Assembly (NCBI GenBank): GCA_004352715.1
Contig: SCFE01000115.1
Location: forward strand, 127,325 to 191,324
Direction: 5' to 3'
Length of the DNA: 64,000 nucleotides
From: Hofstenia miamia
Taxonomy: Eukaryota; Xenacoelomorpha; Acoela
Shown: positions 23,551 to 36,139 of the stretch, in pieces
Position numbering within the stretch: position 1 is the stretch's first letter
How the letters are laid out: the number at the start of each line of letters is the position of its first letter
Notes under the pieces: model-generated
Told to the model about the DNA's origin: nothing
What the model saw: the letters and a program-made list of their open reading frames with translations, nothing else
The model's database searches: none
Position numbers and translations under genes: made by a program

Positions 23551-26258
23551 CTGAAAATAATCTCTTAGATTCAGCGAATTTGGGTCAATCACTCACAGCA
23601 CTAGTTAAATATGACAGCTATATCAATGTTGCAAGCTGAAACCATGCCGTTCACTCCCAACCAGTGTAGTACAATCAATAATTTTAATACGCACATTCTA
23701 ATATAAAACGAGGAACGTTTCTATTTGAAAACTCTAAACTGATTTGCAATAGCAAATCATGTATTTTTACTGTTTAATTATCAAAAAGCGGTCTAAAATG
23801 ACCGGTTTGATGCTTGTAGCGTTAAGCTAAGATAAATAACGGGGCATTAGTATGCATGTTATTACAAATATACAATGTTAGGAAGAAATAAAAGCTATGC
23901 ACAAACATGTACTTTCAATAAAACCTAATAGGTTCAGAATAAAGATTTAGTAAATCAATATTCAGTTAAGCATTTCAATTCCTTAAATGAATTCACCCTA
24001 TCATTAATATACGCCTAAATACAATACCATTTGATATTTCATTAGAATACTGCGAAAAATATAACATTCACATTACAAAAATTGGAAACATATACAACCG
24101 CATATTTTTGCAATATTAACTAGGATATATGCGAAAAATAACACTTATATAAATCGTGATATTTCATTGTCTCAAAGCAAAAATACTGGACAAAATCCCT
24201 AGAATGATAAGATATTGGGCTCTTACTTCAATAAATGGCTAAGTGATAATTGATGTCATAAGTGCTCAGAAAATACTGCTTATGAAATAATATTCTAATA
24301 ATTTTGATCCTATACAGCGCAATGCAATTTAAGAAAAATTATCACAAGAACAATAGATGTGATAAAAACTCAACAACATACCAATTTTTTTGGACAATTT
24401 TACATCTCTGTTTAGCCATTTACACAAAATATCAATATGGGCCATTACTCTTGTCTTTTCTATGCCATATTTATACACCTGGTAACGATGAAACGGTTGG
24501 TACTTTTTATCGACATAAGTAAGCTTTGAATCGACAAACAGAACCTTGAAATTGACTTAGCAAGTCTTTTTAAAATATTTGCTGAAAATCAAGTATATCA
24601 AAAAGGATATCAAAAGTTAGTCCTTGGCATCAAAAAACAGTTTTTCATTTAGTCTTACTTTAGGCTAAATGATAAAATATTATATAGATTTCATGAAAAA
24701 TATTTTAGTATACATATGATAAAATTTTCACTTATCCATCAACAAATATTATTGATCTTCATACCCCATTCATGCTTAATTTCTGTACATGTTGTCAAAA
24801 AGAACTTCTATGTTGATCTCAAAGTTCTGTGTCAGAATGGGTGTTCTTTATGTTGGAAAAAGTGCCACTCCAATGTAATATTACAATGTTTCATAGTACT
24901 TATTTTGAAAAAAAATGGCAATTTTAACTTGTTCATTATGAAGCTGTTGTAACATCTTGATGGGAAGCTTTTCTAAGAACAGTAATGGGAAAAAATATTT
25001 GAAAAATATATGAAGATATATTAGATCTAGTGGGCACCTATTTTGATCAATTGCTTATTTTAAAATAGATATAGTCTTGATGTGAATATCAAATATCTCA
25101 AAACTGATAGTAACTAAAAAGTGTGTATATAGGATAGCCACTTGATAGGACATGAGATATTAGAAAATTTCTTCAGCAATTGTTTTCAACTCAATGCACA
25201 TAAAAATAATTTTTTGCCATTTCTTCTCTTTTGTGAATTATTAGCACAGAATTTTTGGGCAATAATAACTAGCATGACATTGGCAAGCACACTTTCAAAA
25301 ATCTCCATGTAAATGTCATTTTACCAATAAAACTGCTTGGAACGTAAATTTGCATTTTCTAACAGCTGTCAGAATTTACTTTGCATATATCAGATAAAAT
25401 GTAGCTAAGGAAGTCACTGTAAATTAACCTTTTGTCAATGGTTGGTACTCTAAAGGAATACTGAATATCTCAAAACAAATACCAAAAATCTCAAAACGGA
25501 TACTGAGAAAATGTAACTACGGAAACCTTTGTTAGCTTTCAACCAATAGCAATTGCTATGAAATCATATGTTGATAGCATTTAGCCACAGAATTAAAAAT
25601 TGTAATTTTTTAGGGGTTGTGACTGCAGCTTGATATTCAAATATAGGGCAAATTTAGAAAATTTAAATTGGATTTCAAAAAATTTTTAACTAAACATGAA
25701 TACGGAAATTAATTGCCTATTAAAAATAAAAACGTTTACAATAATAATATGATTATCTCTTTAAACTATGTCCCATATACATCTGTTACAAACTATATAT
25801 TCAGTATCCATTTTGAGATATTCAGTATTCATTTTGAGAAATTTGGTATTTGTTTTAGGTACCAACCTTTGTCAATAGCATTAAGCAAAAAGCATTTTCA
25901 ATATGGCAAATAGTATAATCCATTAAAATCTTAATGTAGTTTTTGGATGGAAGAAATTGATTACTGCTAAATTGAAAAATTTGAAAAATTTAAGTGTAAA
26001 AACTCAAACTCAGACCAAGTAACTCAAAACTTTACTCAAACTTGAACTTTACTCAAAAACCTTGGTACCAATGAATTATATTGGCTAAAATGACTTTGTT
26101 GCTCAGCAGCAGCAGCAGTATCCATTTTGAGATATTTATTATTTGCCTCACTGGTACAGCTATTAAGAATCACAGGGGAGCTCAGCTACTCCAGTGGTAC
26201 TAGGGAACTCAATGGTTTCAACAGAAGGTTTCAAAGGCTACCATCACAGTGAGCTACC
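23551..26258. other. AT-rich repeat-like sequence without genes
   Basis: No coding signature. The part after 24490 contains scattered copies of ggtac, atatctcaaaa and ggatactga words in both orientations, including the inverted repeat annotated separately. It may be one or more old non-autonomous DNA transposons. CG dinucleotides are rare. Confidence 0.5.
25440..25867. repeat. Inverted repeat pair, possible non-autonomous DNA transposon
   Basis: Arms of about 67 bp (25440-25506 and 25801-25867) are imperfect inverted copies. Outer ends are ggttggtac and gtaccaacc. The arms themselves contain alternating copies of 'atctcaaaa' and 'atactga'. Related fragments occur near 24490, 26115 and 53840. 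Confidence 0.6.
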
Positions 26259-26462
26259 TGAATTCTAACAGAACAATAAAGATATCAGGAATTTCACATC
26301 ATAACAAAGTAACAAGAAAGATCCACCAAGATTTTACTTCCAATAACAACCAACTTGCATGGCATCACACCAAAGTGGTATCAATGAAGAGAATTCCAAA
26401 CTTGCCAAGGTGCTAACTTACATGTCTCTAGTTGTTAATTTCTAGCTCAATAAAACAGATCT
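26259..26462 (-). repeat. LTR fragment (element D, 3' side)
   Basis: About 200 bp similar to 52175-52375 (the distal part of LTR C), starting TGAATTCTAACAGAACAATA and sharing the ccaaggtgctaacttacatg block. Ends abruptly at the junction with ORF3 sequence. Confidence 0.75.
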
Positions 26463-26474
26463 CAACTTATTCTT

Positions 26475-28365
26475 CCCCTTCTTCACACTCCATGATGGTT
26501 ATATTAGCAGCATCATTATACATGGCAGTGAGATGCAAAGTAGGTTTCCTTTCTCCATATTTATTTCAACTTGATTGAGGTCTACCTGCTTGCTGAGTAT
26601 GGTGGTTCCAATAGTGATGGGATAATTAATTTTCACGTCCTTGATAGTATCCCAAAAAGACCTCTATTGTGTAACTTGTCAATCTGGGTAAAGGAGACTC
26701 TGACTCAGGCTGTAGTGCATTCTATGTCCAGGGCTAGTTGTTGCCCTAGCAATTGTAGAAGCACTAATTCCTCCTTTGAAGACATTTCTGTCAAAGCACC
26801 ACTTCATTAGGCCCAATATATCATTATCACTGTTTGCCTCTATGAGGTGTTCAGCAATGGTTAATCTCTATTCACACTCTTCTGGCCTGTGTTTGGTTGG
26901 TAAGGATCCTTTCATTCTTGGTAATTGACTAAGTTGACAGCTTTGATGAGTGCTTTAGTGGCAAGTGAGACTTGACAGCAGATGAGGCCAGAAGTTCATC
27001 TTCTCAATAGAATTGCTCTGTGGCTGTGGAGCACATTGTTCCAGGACAATGGGAGGGATGATCTCACCATCTTGTTTATCTTGGTGCTGTGTCTCAAATA
27101 TACAATTATATCTCTGTTTTGTTGGGCACATTGTGGTAGTTTAATAGCTCAAAGAACTGAGTGGTGGATCCAGGTTTGCATTCTACAAGGCAGCATCAAA
27201 CACAGTGGTGCATATTCTGAATTGAAATATGGGAACCTGGTATCAGTAATTGCTCCCCACATGTACTTTACTAGAGTTTCTGAAGAAATATTAATGTTGG
27301 TAAAGGCAATCCAAGCTTGTTTGATATCATTACATCAGACACACATCCTGAAGGACTACTGGCACTGAACAGCCTGGCATAACACTTTTCAATGTGTTCC
27401 ATCCCCTTTCTGTTCTTTCCAGACAAGTAGCCAGTTCTTCACCTTCCATGAGGCTGGACAAACAGCAATTTATGGATGCAATTCTTAGCTAATCTCTTGT
27501 GTGTGGACTTGTCTAATGGTAACTGAAACTGAGGTTCATGTGTCAAAAAGATGGACAAAACCCAGATAGCTCCTCTTGAAAGTATCACAGGTGGGTGTTT
27601 TCAGAAAATAACTTCTCTGTGAAGTTTTGACAGTCTTTCATCTTGTAGGATAAACATATCTCTATTAATAAGCATTCAACAGATCTGGCATATTGTGAGG
27701 TTATACTATGGATGTTTTTGGTCTCAGGGCTATGATTGGCTTTTAGCAAATGTCCAAATTTCATCAATCTCTCTTAAAGTGGCTGAACTCTGTGAAAAGG
27801 CAAAACTGACATGAATGTCAGTGACAGTAGTAACCCCTGGCATATTGATGTTGATAGACTCCAAGGTCTGTGCTTGGATCATGGAGTTGATAATAAGAGG
27901 GGTATTGACAGCTAGACAGTGAGAGAGTATTTTCTCACACATTCAAACTTTTGAATGGTTTGCCAGTTGTTAATTAATTAACACAGGTTGTTAAGGTTAA
28001 ACACCTCATCAAACATTGTGTGGAATGTGCTGTGCCAATGCTGATGACTTAAACCATCTCTCATTTTAGAATTGTAACAGATGATCATATTTATTTTAGG
28101 CTACCTCTCACCATCAATGATGAATGGTATAAGATTAATGTAACAAGTTAACTTTTTAGAATTGTATGTCCACTGGAGCTTATTCTGGGTCTCCTCTGAA
28201 ATGTTATCATGCACAAACCTAACTGCCTTACTGGTAGCAATGAAATATGGATGAAGTGTATCATCTCAGAATCTTAAAATCTTCTTTCTTTATTCTTCAT
28301 TCTTCTTGGATCTCACACTAGCAAAATCAAAAGAAGAGGAACCTGAGGCTCAAGGGGGTTATCAA
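26475..28365 (-). pseudogene. ORF3 remnant of gypsy element D
   Basis: The DNA is recognisably similar to ORF3 of element C along its length. 28281-28365 matches the start (the region of C near 50960-51050), 27750-27950 matches 50140-50300, and 26475-26560 matches near 48760. Stops and frameshifts in all frames. The final third of ORF3 is missing because the copy joins an LTR fragment. Confidence 0.7.
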
Positions 28366-28610
28366 GTCACTTTGGGGCAATGTTTATAAAAGTTACACTG
28401 GTATCACTACTTATTTGCTCCTCTGGCTCACATAAGCAAGTTGCTGCCCTACATAGTTGTGGCAATCTTGCTCATGTAAGGCAAGTTGTTGCCCTACATA
28501 GTGTAGAATTGCAAGTGAGCTCTGGCTACTCCAGCACTACTGAGAAACTCAAAGGTTGACAAAGGTTGCAGAGGTTACCATTGTAAAGAGTTACCCACAT
28601 TCCAGCAAAA
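28366..28610. other. Leader between LTR and ORF3 remnant in element D
   Basis: Contains a short duplicated word (caagttgctgccctacatagt near 28437 and caagttgttgccctacatagt near 28480). No coding signature. Confidence 0.4.
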
Positions 28611-29171
28611 AAGAGAACATTGGTGGTTCACTGATTCAATAAAGAAAAACATAAACTATCAATTAAGAATAGACTTCCAGCAGCAACCAATTCACATGGC
28701 ATCACACTGAAGCCATATCCATGAAGCCATCCTTACTTGCCAAGGTGCTAATTGTGTGTCTCAAGTGTTAATTTCTAGCTCAAATAATCAATTTAGCTCA
28801 GAGCTCTGTTATCTCAGCTCATGTAAATAAATAATAAAATAAAAGGCATGCAATTACCATGCATTCATGTTCTTAACAGCATATTATATTTGCAGGGTGT
28901 TGTTATTAATTGCATGTACAAAATTAAAATGAATGAATAAAAAGATTTTATTCCCTACACATATGTATAGCTGTAATGTAAAGCAAATTTGATTTGGGCT
29001 GCCCACTGTTAAGGAGCTAGTTGTTGCCCCAGACACAGTGGAGTAACTCCCAAATCGTCACTGGATCTTAAGCAAGATTTATTATACAAAAATCCATAAC
29101 AACATAAAAAGGGTTAGTGTAGAATCATTGGCTGGTAGGGAAACTTAACTAGAAACTTAATTGACTCCACA
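28611..29171 (-). repeat. LTR-like repeat (element D, 5' side)
   Basis: Starts (minus strand) TGTGGAGTCA, like LTR C (TGTGGAGTCAC). It shares the ttgccaaggtgctaa, ttaatttctagctcaa and aattgccatgcattca blocks with the other LTRs. About 560 bp, shorter than the 850 bp of the intact copies. The lower boundary is approximate. Confidence 0.65.
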
Positions 29172-29199
29172 AAAGGTTTAAATAGCGTTTACAGAACAG

Positions 29200-30045
29200 C
29201 CACAATTCTGGAAAAAGGATTAACATAGAATTTATAACATATAGATGTAACATTTGTAATTCATCCAAGTAATGAAACTATTTTAGGTAAGAACCAAGAT
29301 GACCAATTCCTATGGCTTCCAGCAAAAGCAGAACATCCAGAAGTAAAGTGCTTAACCTATTGACTGGTGCTACCCTATTTGTCTCACTTTTAATTTCTAT
29401 CTCAATTCAGAAAACACAAACTCTCATTTTCATTGTTATCTCTCAGCTCACTATTAAATAATCTGTAATTGCCAGATATTCATGCTAGCCCACAGCATGG
29501 TATCATCATGGTGTTAGGTTTTATAAGTGCATGTATGTGTTGAATTACGAAAGAGAGATTTATTATTTCCTTATATGTAGCCATATGCATAACTTAATGA
29601 GTCCACAATTCGGACTGGGTAATCAACAGACCCCCAGAAGCAACGTGTCGCCCATGCTAATGAAAGCACTCCTGAATTGTCGCTGATCTTAAGCAATAAG
29701 TTTCATCAAGATAATAAATAAATAAAAAGTACAATGGTAAAGACGGCAGTTGAGAGTAGATAAAATCTATTAAGCTATCACTACAGTTTCCTCAGGTTTT
29801 ATACAATTGTTTAATCATTACCTGCCTTTGTTTACAATACTTCAGATGTCAACGTAGTTTAACATGATCAAATTCTATTTCCCTCGTAAAATTAAATTTG
29901 AGCAATAATCAGCACCATTGAGGGGACAGCAAATTAATAACAACAAACTAATATTGAAACTAGCTAATAATGTCATGATGACATAATAATACAAAGTAAT
30001 GTTATAAGAAATAAAATCAACAGAATCCCCAAGCGACTCTACACA
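29200..30045 (-). repeat. 3' LTR of gypsy element A
   Basis: The minus-strand 5' end TGTGTAGAGTCGCTTGGGGA begins at 30045, immediately after a polypurine tract (AAGGGGGGG, 30046-30054). The segment 29330-30045 is nearly identical to 47115-47834. The length of about 850 bp equals that of LTR C. The lower boundary is placed by alignment with LTR C and is approximate. Confidence 0.82.
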
Positions 30046-30054
30046 CCCCCCCTT
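30046..30054 (-). other. Polypurine tract of element A
   Basis: AAGGGGGGG on the minus strand directly precedes the TG of the LTR and lies just after the ORF3 stop (TAA at 30062-30064). This is the expected primer site for plus-strand DNA synthesis. Confidence 0.8.
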
Positions 30055-30061
30055 GCTCAAA

Positions 30062-32979
30062 TTAATTTTCAGCTAGTAGTTGAAGGGCTGGCCCAGAAAC
30101 GATATTTTGTGTAGCCATGATCATCTTGGTAGCAAGTTCACTGTCACATGTTGTGACTTCTGCGTAGCTGGCCTCTCATGTTATCTGCATCAGTACCTCT
30201 CTTTGTGTGACCACCTCATCTTTCAACCTTAGGAATTTGATGGTAGGCATGTGATTGCTAATGGGACAATTCCTCTGAAGATTGTTCAACCATCTGGTAA
30301 ACATATCATAGAAACATTCGTAGAGCCGAAGGCCTTTGAGTGCTACCATCAGTGTCATCATAGCATCAGTGTCCAATGTGTGAGTGTCATCAGCACTGAT
30401 CTCAGTATCGGGGTAGAAATGTAGGAAGACTTGTTGAAGAGACCCCATGGTGGTTGCATGATCTACAAACAATGAACAGTATTCTTGAACCTGACTTAAT
30501 GTCATCTCATCTGGATTTGATATGTTGGCTCAGATCATGGTGATAATTTCAATTCTCTTCATAACGTCATAGTACCGAGTCACTCTTTCCACATTATTTA
30601 TCCATGTTAGATCTCTGGCTGCCTGGAATAGGATGAGAACACATGGCTGCAGTGTGGCTAGTTTGTCTTGGATTGCTTGTAACTGTGTGTGGATCAGTAA
30701 TCCCCTCAGAAAAATATCAGTGATGGTTAACCTGCCATCGATGAATACATGCTCTGCATTTCCTCTGGCGATGAGCTTCTTTTGAATGGTTTTGTATTTG
30801 CAACTGGCTTTGACAGCTTCTGACTTACTATTAACGAAATTTATCTGATCAGATAACTGAGCAGCTACCCTCTTTTTCAGTTTTCACACTTTCCATTTCA
30901 GTTGAATCAAGGGTATCTCTATGGTAGGTGGTGGAATACACAGGAGGTTTGATGTGTTGATCTTCTTCTCTAACTTGCTAAACGTTGACTGAGAGGCTAA
31001 TGTGGCAGTTCCTATTGTCACAGGATAATTTATACGAGCATCTTTAATGGTGTCCCAGAATTTTCCTCTTAATCCCTTCTGTTGTAAACGTTTGATCTGT
31101 TGGGTAGAGATTCTGATATGTGAAGTAGTGCATTCTACATCCAGAGCAATGTGTTGCCCTGGGGATTGTAAAATGACTAACTCCTCCTTGGTGAACATTT
31201 CTGTAAGACACCACTTCATTAACAATAGGACGTCTTTATCCTGACTATTGACCAAGACTCTCTGCTGTACTCAGATTCACTCGGATCATGCTCGACCATC
31301 AAGATATGTTCAGCTTCTGTGACAGACCATTGCAGCATCAGTTTGGGAGAGATGATGGTACCTCCGAATTTCTCTAAATTAACCTTCTTGATTAAATCAT
31401 GAATGTGAGGAGACATTTGCACAGCCGAGGATGATAGTAGCTCCTCCTCTTGAAAAAATTGCTCCGGTGTTCTCATCACCTGATCAAAAATGGTGATTGG
31501 GATGATTTTCCCTTCTTTACTAACATGCCTAGCCAATTCGATGAACTGCCCATACCCGCACTCAGGGTATTTCATTTGTTGCATATTAAATAAAAGTTCA
31601 TTCTTTCCATGTACATCAAACTTGGTGACTTGCTCGAGAAAATGTTTCGTTGATCCTGGCAATCTTTCCACAAATCTTCGTGTGCTGAGGTGAGCATTGT
31701 CGGATGAAAAAATTGCGAATTTTGTTTCAGCTGTGGCGCCCCACATGTACTTCTTTACAGTGTCTGAGAAAATATTAATGTCTGACGGACAGATCCCAAG
31801 TCGATTGCTGGTCAACATGATCAACATTTTACCAGTGACACTGCTTGCCCCCACCAGTTGGGCATAATATTTTTCAAATTTGTCCATGGCTTGCTTTGTC
31901 TTTCCAGGGGAAGAAGGAGGACTGCATTTATAAAGAAGCCAGTTTTTCACCTTCCATGTCAAGGGGCATACTGCTATTTTGTGAATAGTCAATTTCGTCA
32001 AAGACATTCTCTTGTCATGCGACATGGGTATTTGGAGGTGTGGCTCTTTCATTAAATATATTGCTAGTATCCAAATTGCACCTCTGGCATATATATTGGG
32101 TAAGTTTTTCTCAGCAAAAAGACGCTCCTTGAAATTTTTTTTATCTTGATTGGTGTAGGAGGCTTTAATGTTGTGCAGGGTTCATTCCACTGATGAATGG
32201 TAAATTTGTGATGGACTTGATATATCTAATAGGGGCCAATCAGACTCAGGGTTAAAATCTGCCTTTAGGTCAGACCAAATAGGAAGATGACTTGTAGAAT
32301 GTGAAGAAGTTGGGGCGTAATCCTCTTTAGACAGGATTAAAAAATTCTCCATCCTAAAGTGAAGATTTTCTATCATTTCAGGTATAGATGTTTCGTACTC
32401 ACCACGCACAATCATTATTAGGCGAATGCCTTCAACTTTAGCAATGCGGAAAGCTATTTTGATTTGTTCCATAATGTCCTCTGACTGTATTTCAGATAAT
32501 CTCATAAAATAAATAATGAGGAGATTTTTGAAATCTACGTTTACACACTCAAAACTATCAATGGTTGGTCCACTATTCAAAAACTGACATAGACTGTATA
32601 TATTGAAGTCGTCGTCAAAGAACGTGTGCACTGTGCTGCGCCAATACAAACGACTTAAAGTTTCCATCATCCTGGAATCATAAGCGATAATCGTGTTGAT
32701 TTTTGGGCGACGGGATGCGTCTATGACGAAAGGGATGACGTCAATGGAGCAAGTCATGTCGCGACCATTGTAGGTTCGGTGAAGTTGATTTTTTGTCTCC
32801 TCTGAAATGTTATCTCGAATGAAGGCTATGGCTTTCCTGGTTGCGATATAGTAAGGATGTAATGTTTCATCACCAACTTTTGATAGTTTTCGTCTTCTTT
32901 CTTCTGTCTTCTGTGACCTTATGGTGGAAGTGGCTGTGGAAGAGTTCGAAGGGGCTATCAAGTCGCTCATGTGGGGGGT
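30062..32979 (-). pseudogene. ORF3 of gypsy element A: large protein of unknown function in the env position
   Basis: At least 970 codons, 5' end in the gap at 32980. Visible start MSDLIAPSNSSTATSTIRSQ; end ALQLLAEN and TAA at 30062, a few bases before the polypurine tract. The frame is interrupted only by four TGA codons (32182, 30884, 30530, 30176) and one frameshift near 31250. The protein is hydrophilic and mixed helix/strand in composition, with no signal peptide, no membrane helix, no zinc finger and no P-loop that I can see. Landmarks are VDFKNLLIIYFMRLSE, SPGKTKQAMDKFEKYYAQLV, FSDTVKKYMWGA, LMKWCLTEMFTKEELV and IDGRLTITDIFLRG. The same landmarks recur in copy C at roughly half amino-acid identity, so the protein was selected while the family was active. 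Not a recognisable envelope protein; function unknown. Confidence 0.85.
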
Positions 32980-33624
32980 NNNNNNNNNNNNNNNNNNNNN
33001 NNNNNNNNNNNNNNNNNNNNNNNNNNNNNNNNNNNNNNNNNNNNNNNNNNNNNNNNNNNNNNNNNNNNNNNNNNNNNNNNNNNNNNNNNNNNNNNNNNNN
33101 NNNNNNNNNNNNNNNNNNNNNNNNNNNNNNNNNNNNNNNNNNNNNNNNNNNNNNNNNNNNNNNNNNNNNNNNNNNNNNNNNNNNNNNNNNNNNNNNNNNN
33201 NNNNNNNNNNNNNNNNNNNNNNNNNNNNNNNNNNNNNNNNNNNNNNNNNNNNNNNNNNNNNNNNNNNNNNNNNNNNNNNNNNNNNNNNNNNNNNNNNNNN
33301 NNNNNNNNNNNNNNNNNNNNNNNNNNNNNNNNNNNNNNNNNNNNNNNNNNNNNNNNNNNNNNNNNNNNNNNNNNNNNNNNNNNNNNNNNNNNNNNNNNNN
33401 NNNNNNNNNNNNNNNNNNNNNNNNNNNNNNNNNNNNNNNNNNNNNNNNNNNNNNNNNNNNNNNNNNNNNNNNNNNNNNNNNNNNNNNNNNNNNNNNNNNN
33501 NNNNNNNNNNNNNNNNNNNNNNNNNNNNNNNNNNNNNNNNNNNNNNNNNNNNNNNNNNNNNNNNNNNNNNNNNNNNNNNNNNNNNNNNNNNNNNNNNNNN
33601 NNNNNNNNNNNNNNNNNNNNNNNN
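32980..33624. other. Assembly gap (645 N)
   Basis: Lies between the integrase tail and ORF3 of element A and hides the pol end and the ORF3 start codon. Confidence 0.99.
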
Positions 33625-36139
33625 TCTAAATTCTCAGTATTAACAGTATCACAGTGATACTCGGTGTCGGAAAATTCATCCTCAGAGAAGCTAGTTAAAT
33701 TATCATATTTTTTGTATACTTTGACACCGTTGTCTACTAACGTAAATTCGTTATTATCATCTATAATCACATGTTCTATATCTTTTATGGCTCTTTTAAG
33801 CCTTTGAAAGTGTACCATTTTACCGTTGTTTAAGGTATATGTATTGTGATCAAGCACTTTTTCGATCATAAATGGGCCTTGCCAATCGTTTGCGAGCTTC
33901 CATACTTGATGACTATCAGTTGTAATTCGGGTAAATAGGCAAAAACTTTATCACCGCGCTTATGAGGCTCACTGTACAATTTTTTATTAAAAGTTTTCCT
34001 TTGCCGGATGCTAGATTGATTGGTGTTATGACAAATTGTTAAGTGAATTTGCTGCATATCTGTGACTAATCTATTTACATAATTTTCAGCACTGATCTTA
34101 GCATATTTTGGAAACATCATTGCTAATGAAGTAGCGGCTTCCTTGCTGAACATGGCTTTGAAGGGGCTGATACCAGTTGTTGTATGAACCAACATATTAT
34201 AAAAATATTTGACACATTCCACAATTCGTCTCCATTGTTTCCCTGCTGCTTGAGACAATGCTACTCAGATCAATTTAATGAGAGTTCGATTCAATCTCTC
34301 TACCAAGCGATTTGCCTGGTGGTGGTAGGCTGTTGTTAACTCGTGAACTACTTCCAACTCATTCATTAGAGCGCGTAACAGGTTGCTTTCAAACTGCGGA
34401 CCTCTGTCTGAAACTAATTTGCGCATTGGCCCGTATTTGAGAATCCATTCTTTAAGGATTTTTTCGGCTACCACCTCGGCTGTTGTGCTGCTTAAAGGAA
34501 TTATATGGGCGAACTTGGTGAAATGGTCCACCATCACAAGTAAGTGCTGAAAGCCTTCGTCATCTTTTGACAGTTGTTCTAAATCGACATGTACTAGCTC
34601 ATTCAGACTTTCTGCCAATCATGATTCCATTTCAGCGCTTTGTTGAGGAAAATGGTGGATGTTGTTAAGTAAGCATTTCTCACATTTGTCAATAACGTCT
34701 GTAACAGCAGTGCGGATCCCTGTGGTCACATATCTAGAGTTAAAAGTTTTCTTGGTTTGGAGAATGCCAAGGTGACCTTGCTCGTGAACCCTATGCACTA
34801 CGTCTCATTTAAAGTATTCAGGAATAGCTAGGTGATTGTTATGTTTGCTTTTAGCATATAGTAAGCCTTTGTCGGTCACATGCCAATTATAGCGATGAAA
34901 ATATCCATTTACTTCCGGGGATGTAGGGAAATAGGGATCCCCCATCCTCTTCATTATCTGATCCAGGATCCAATCGCAATGTTGGTAATGAATAATTTCT
35001 TCTTCTGAAATCTCCTCTTTCAACAGTATGGTTAGAATAGGCTTTCCATTTCAGTCAGCATTAATTTCAGGTATCAACTGATACTCTGTATGGGGGATAA
35101 ATGAAAACGGAACTTTTTCCCCATTTGGTTTTTTAATATCACGTTCGTAGCTCAGGAGAGCAGTCCAATAATCCGCATTCAAGTGTAATTTGCCAGGGCA
35201 ATGTCTAATGGTGAAGGAGAAGTCATTTAAGTACTCGATCCATCTTGCGACAATGTTTGATTTATTGCCACTGAACTTTTTTTAACCAAGCGAGGGCGCT
35301 GTTATCAGTGTGAACAATAAATTTGCGACCAAGTATAAAGTAGTGGAACTTCTTTAAGGATTCGACTAATGCGAGCATTTCGCACTTAGTCGCGCCATAA
35401 TTTCTCTCCGATGCTCTAAGTTTTCTGCTGAAGTACTGTACAGGACTTTCGACTCCATTAATGTCCTGGCTGAGGATCCCGCTAATAGCAACAGCACTAG
35501 CATCACAGTTGATTATAAAGTCCTTCGCGTAATCTGGGGTATTCAAGGACAGTATTTTCTTGAGTTCCAATTTTATTCCATCTAGAGCTTGCTGTTCTTG
35601 CCAGGTCCATTTGAAATCAACGGACTTCTTTAACAAATTCGAAATCGTTCTTGTTTTATCAGCGAGATCTGGAATGAACATCCCATAATAGTTGAGGAAG
35701 CCCATCAAGCCTTGAACGTCCCGGCGAGTCCTTGGCATTTCAATCTTGTCTAAGAAATCCTTCGCGTTATTTTTTATCAAAATCTTTCTGGGTTCAATGA
35801 CGCGACCAAGAAAAATTACCTTCATCTGGACTAACACACACTTTGTTCCATTTACTTTGAGTCCAGCTTTTTGTAACAAATCCAAGGTTCGACCAAGCTT
35901 ATCTAAGTGTTCTTCAAAGGTGTTGCTTGCGACCAAAATGTCATCGATATACGCCAAAATTCCGGGCTCAAGAAGGTTTGCACCATCTTTGAGAATTTTA
36001 GTAACATATCTTTGGAAAGTAGCTGGCGTGTTGCATAGGCCAAAGGCCATATACTTCCATTCATATAGCCCATAAGGGGTTATGAAGGCTGTCTTTGAGA
36101 TGTCTGAAGGGCGCATTGGTACCTGCCAGTATGCTTTAC
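33625..36139 (-). pseudogene. pol of gypsy element A: RT (C-terminal part), RNase H, integrase
   Basis: Nearly identical to pol of element B. In transcript order: RT palm with YMAFGLCNTPATFQR and YIDDILVAS (36116-35800), RNase H with INCDASAVAISGIL, KCEMLALVE and HTDNSALAWL (about 35520-35280), integrase zinc-binding region (about 34800-34660), catalytic core with the Asp of HVDLEQ, SDRGPQFES and LVERLNRTL (34618-34265), and a tail with an SH3-like fold ending in the gap. Interruptions: two extra T at about 35275 relative to B, TGA at 35051, 34805, 34619 and 34265, and one lost G near 33925. The N-terminal RT, protease and gag lie in the gap beyond 36139. Confidence 0.92.

Larger units (their letters stand above)
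26259..29171 (-). mobile_element. Gypsy element D: LTR - ORF3 remnant - truncated LTR
   Basis: Minus-strand order: 5' LTR-like sequence (about 28611-29171, starting TGTGGAGTC), ORF3 remnant (28365-26475), then a truncated LTR-like piece (26462-26259) that passes straight into ORF3-related sequence. No gag, protease, RT or integrase sequence is visible. The copy is nearly devoid of CG and has many stops, so it is the oldest of the group. Confidence 0.65.

Noticed and set aside
31490-32055. Plus-strand ORFs with hydrophobic stretches over ORF3-A
   Set aside because: Antisense shadows of ORF3; not conserved in copy C.
35746-36075. Plus-strand ORF of 109 codons over element A, also at 43620-43949 in B
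   Set aside because: Antisense shadow of the conserved RT frame. Its conservation between copies follows from the DNA identity of A and B.
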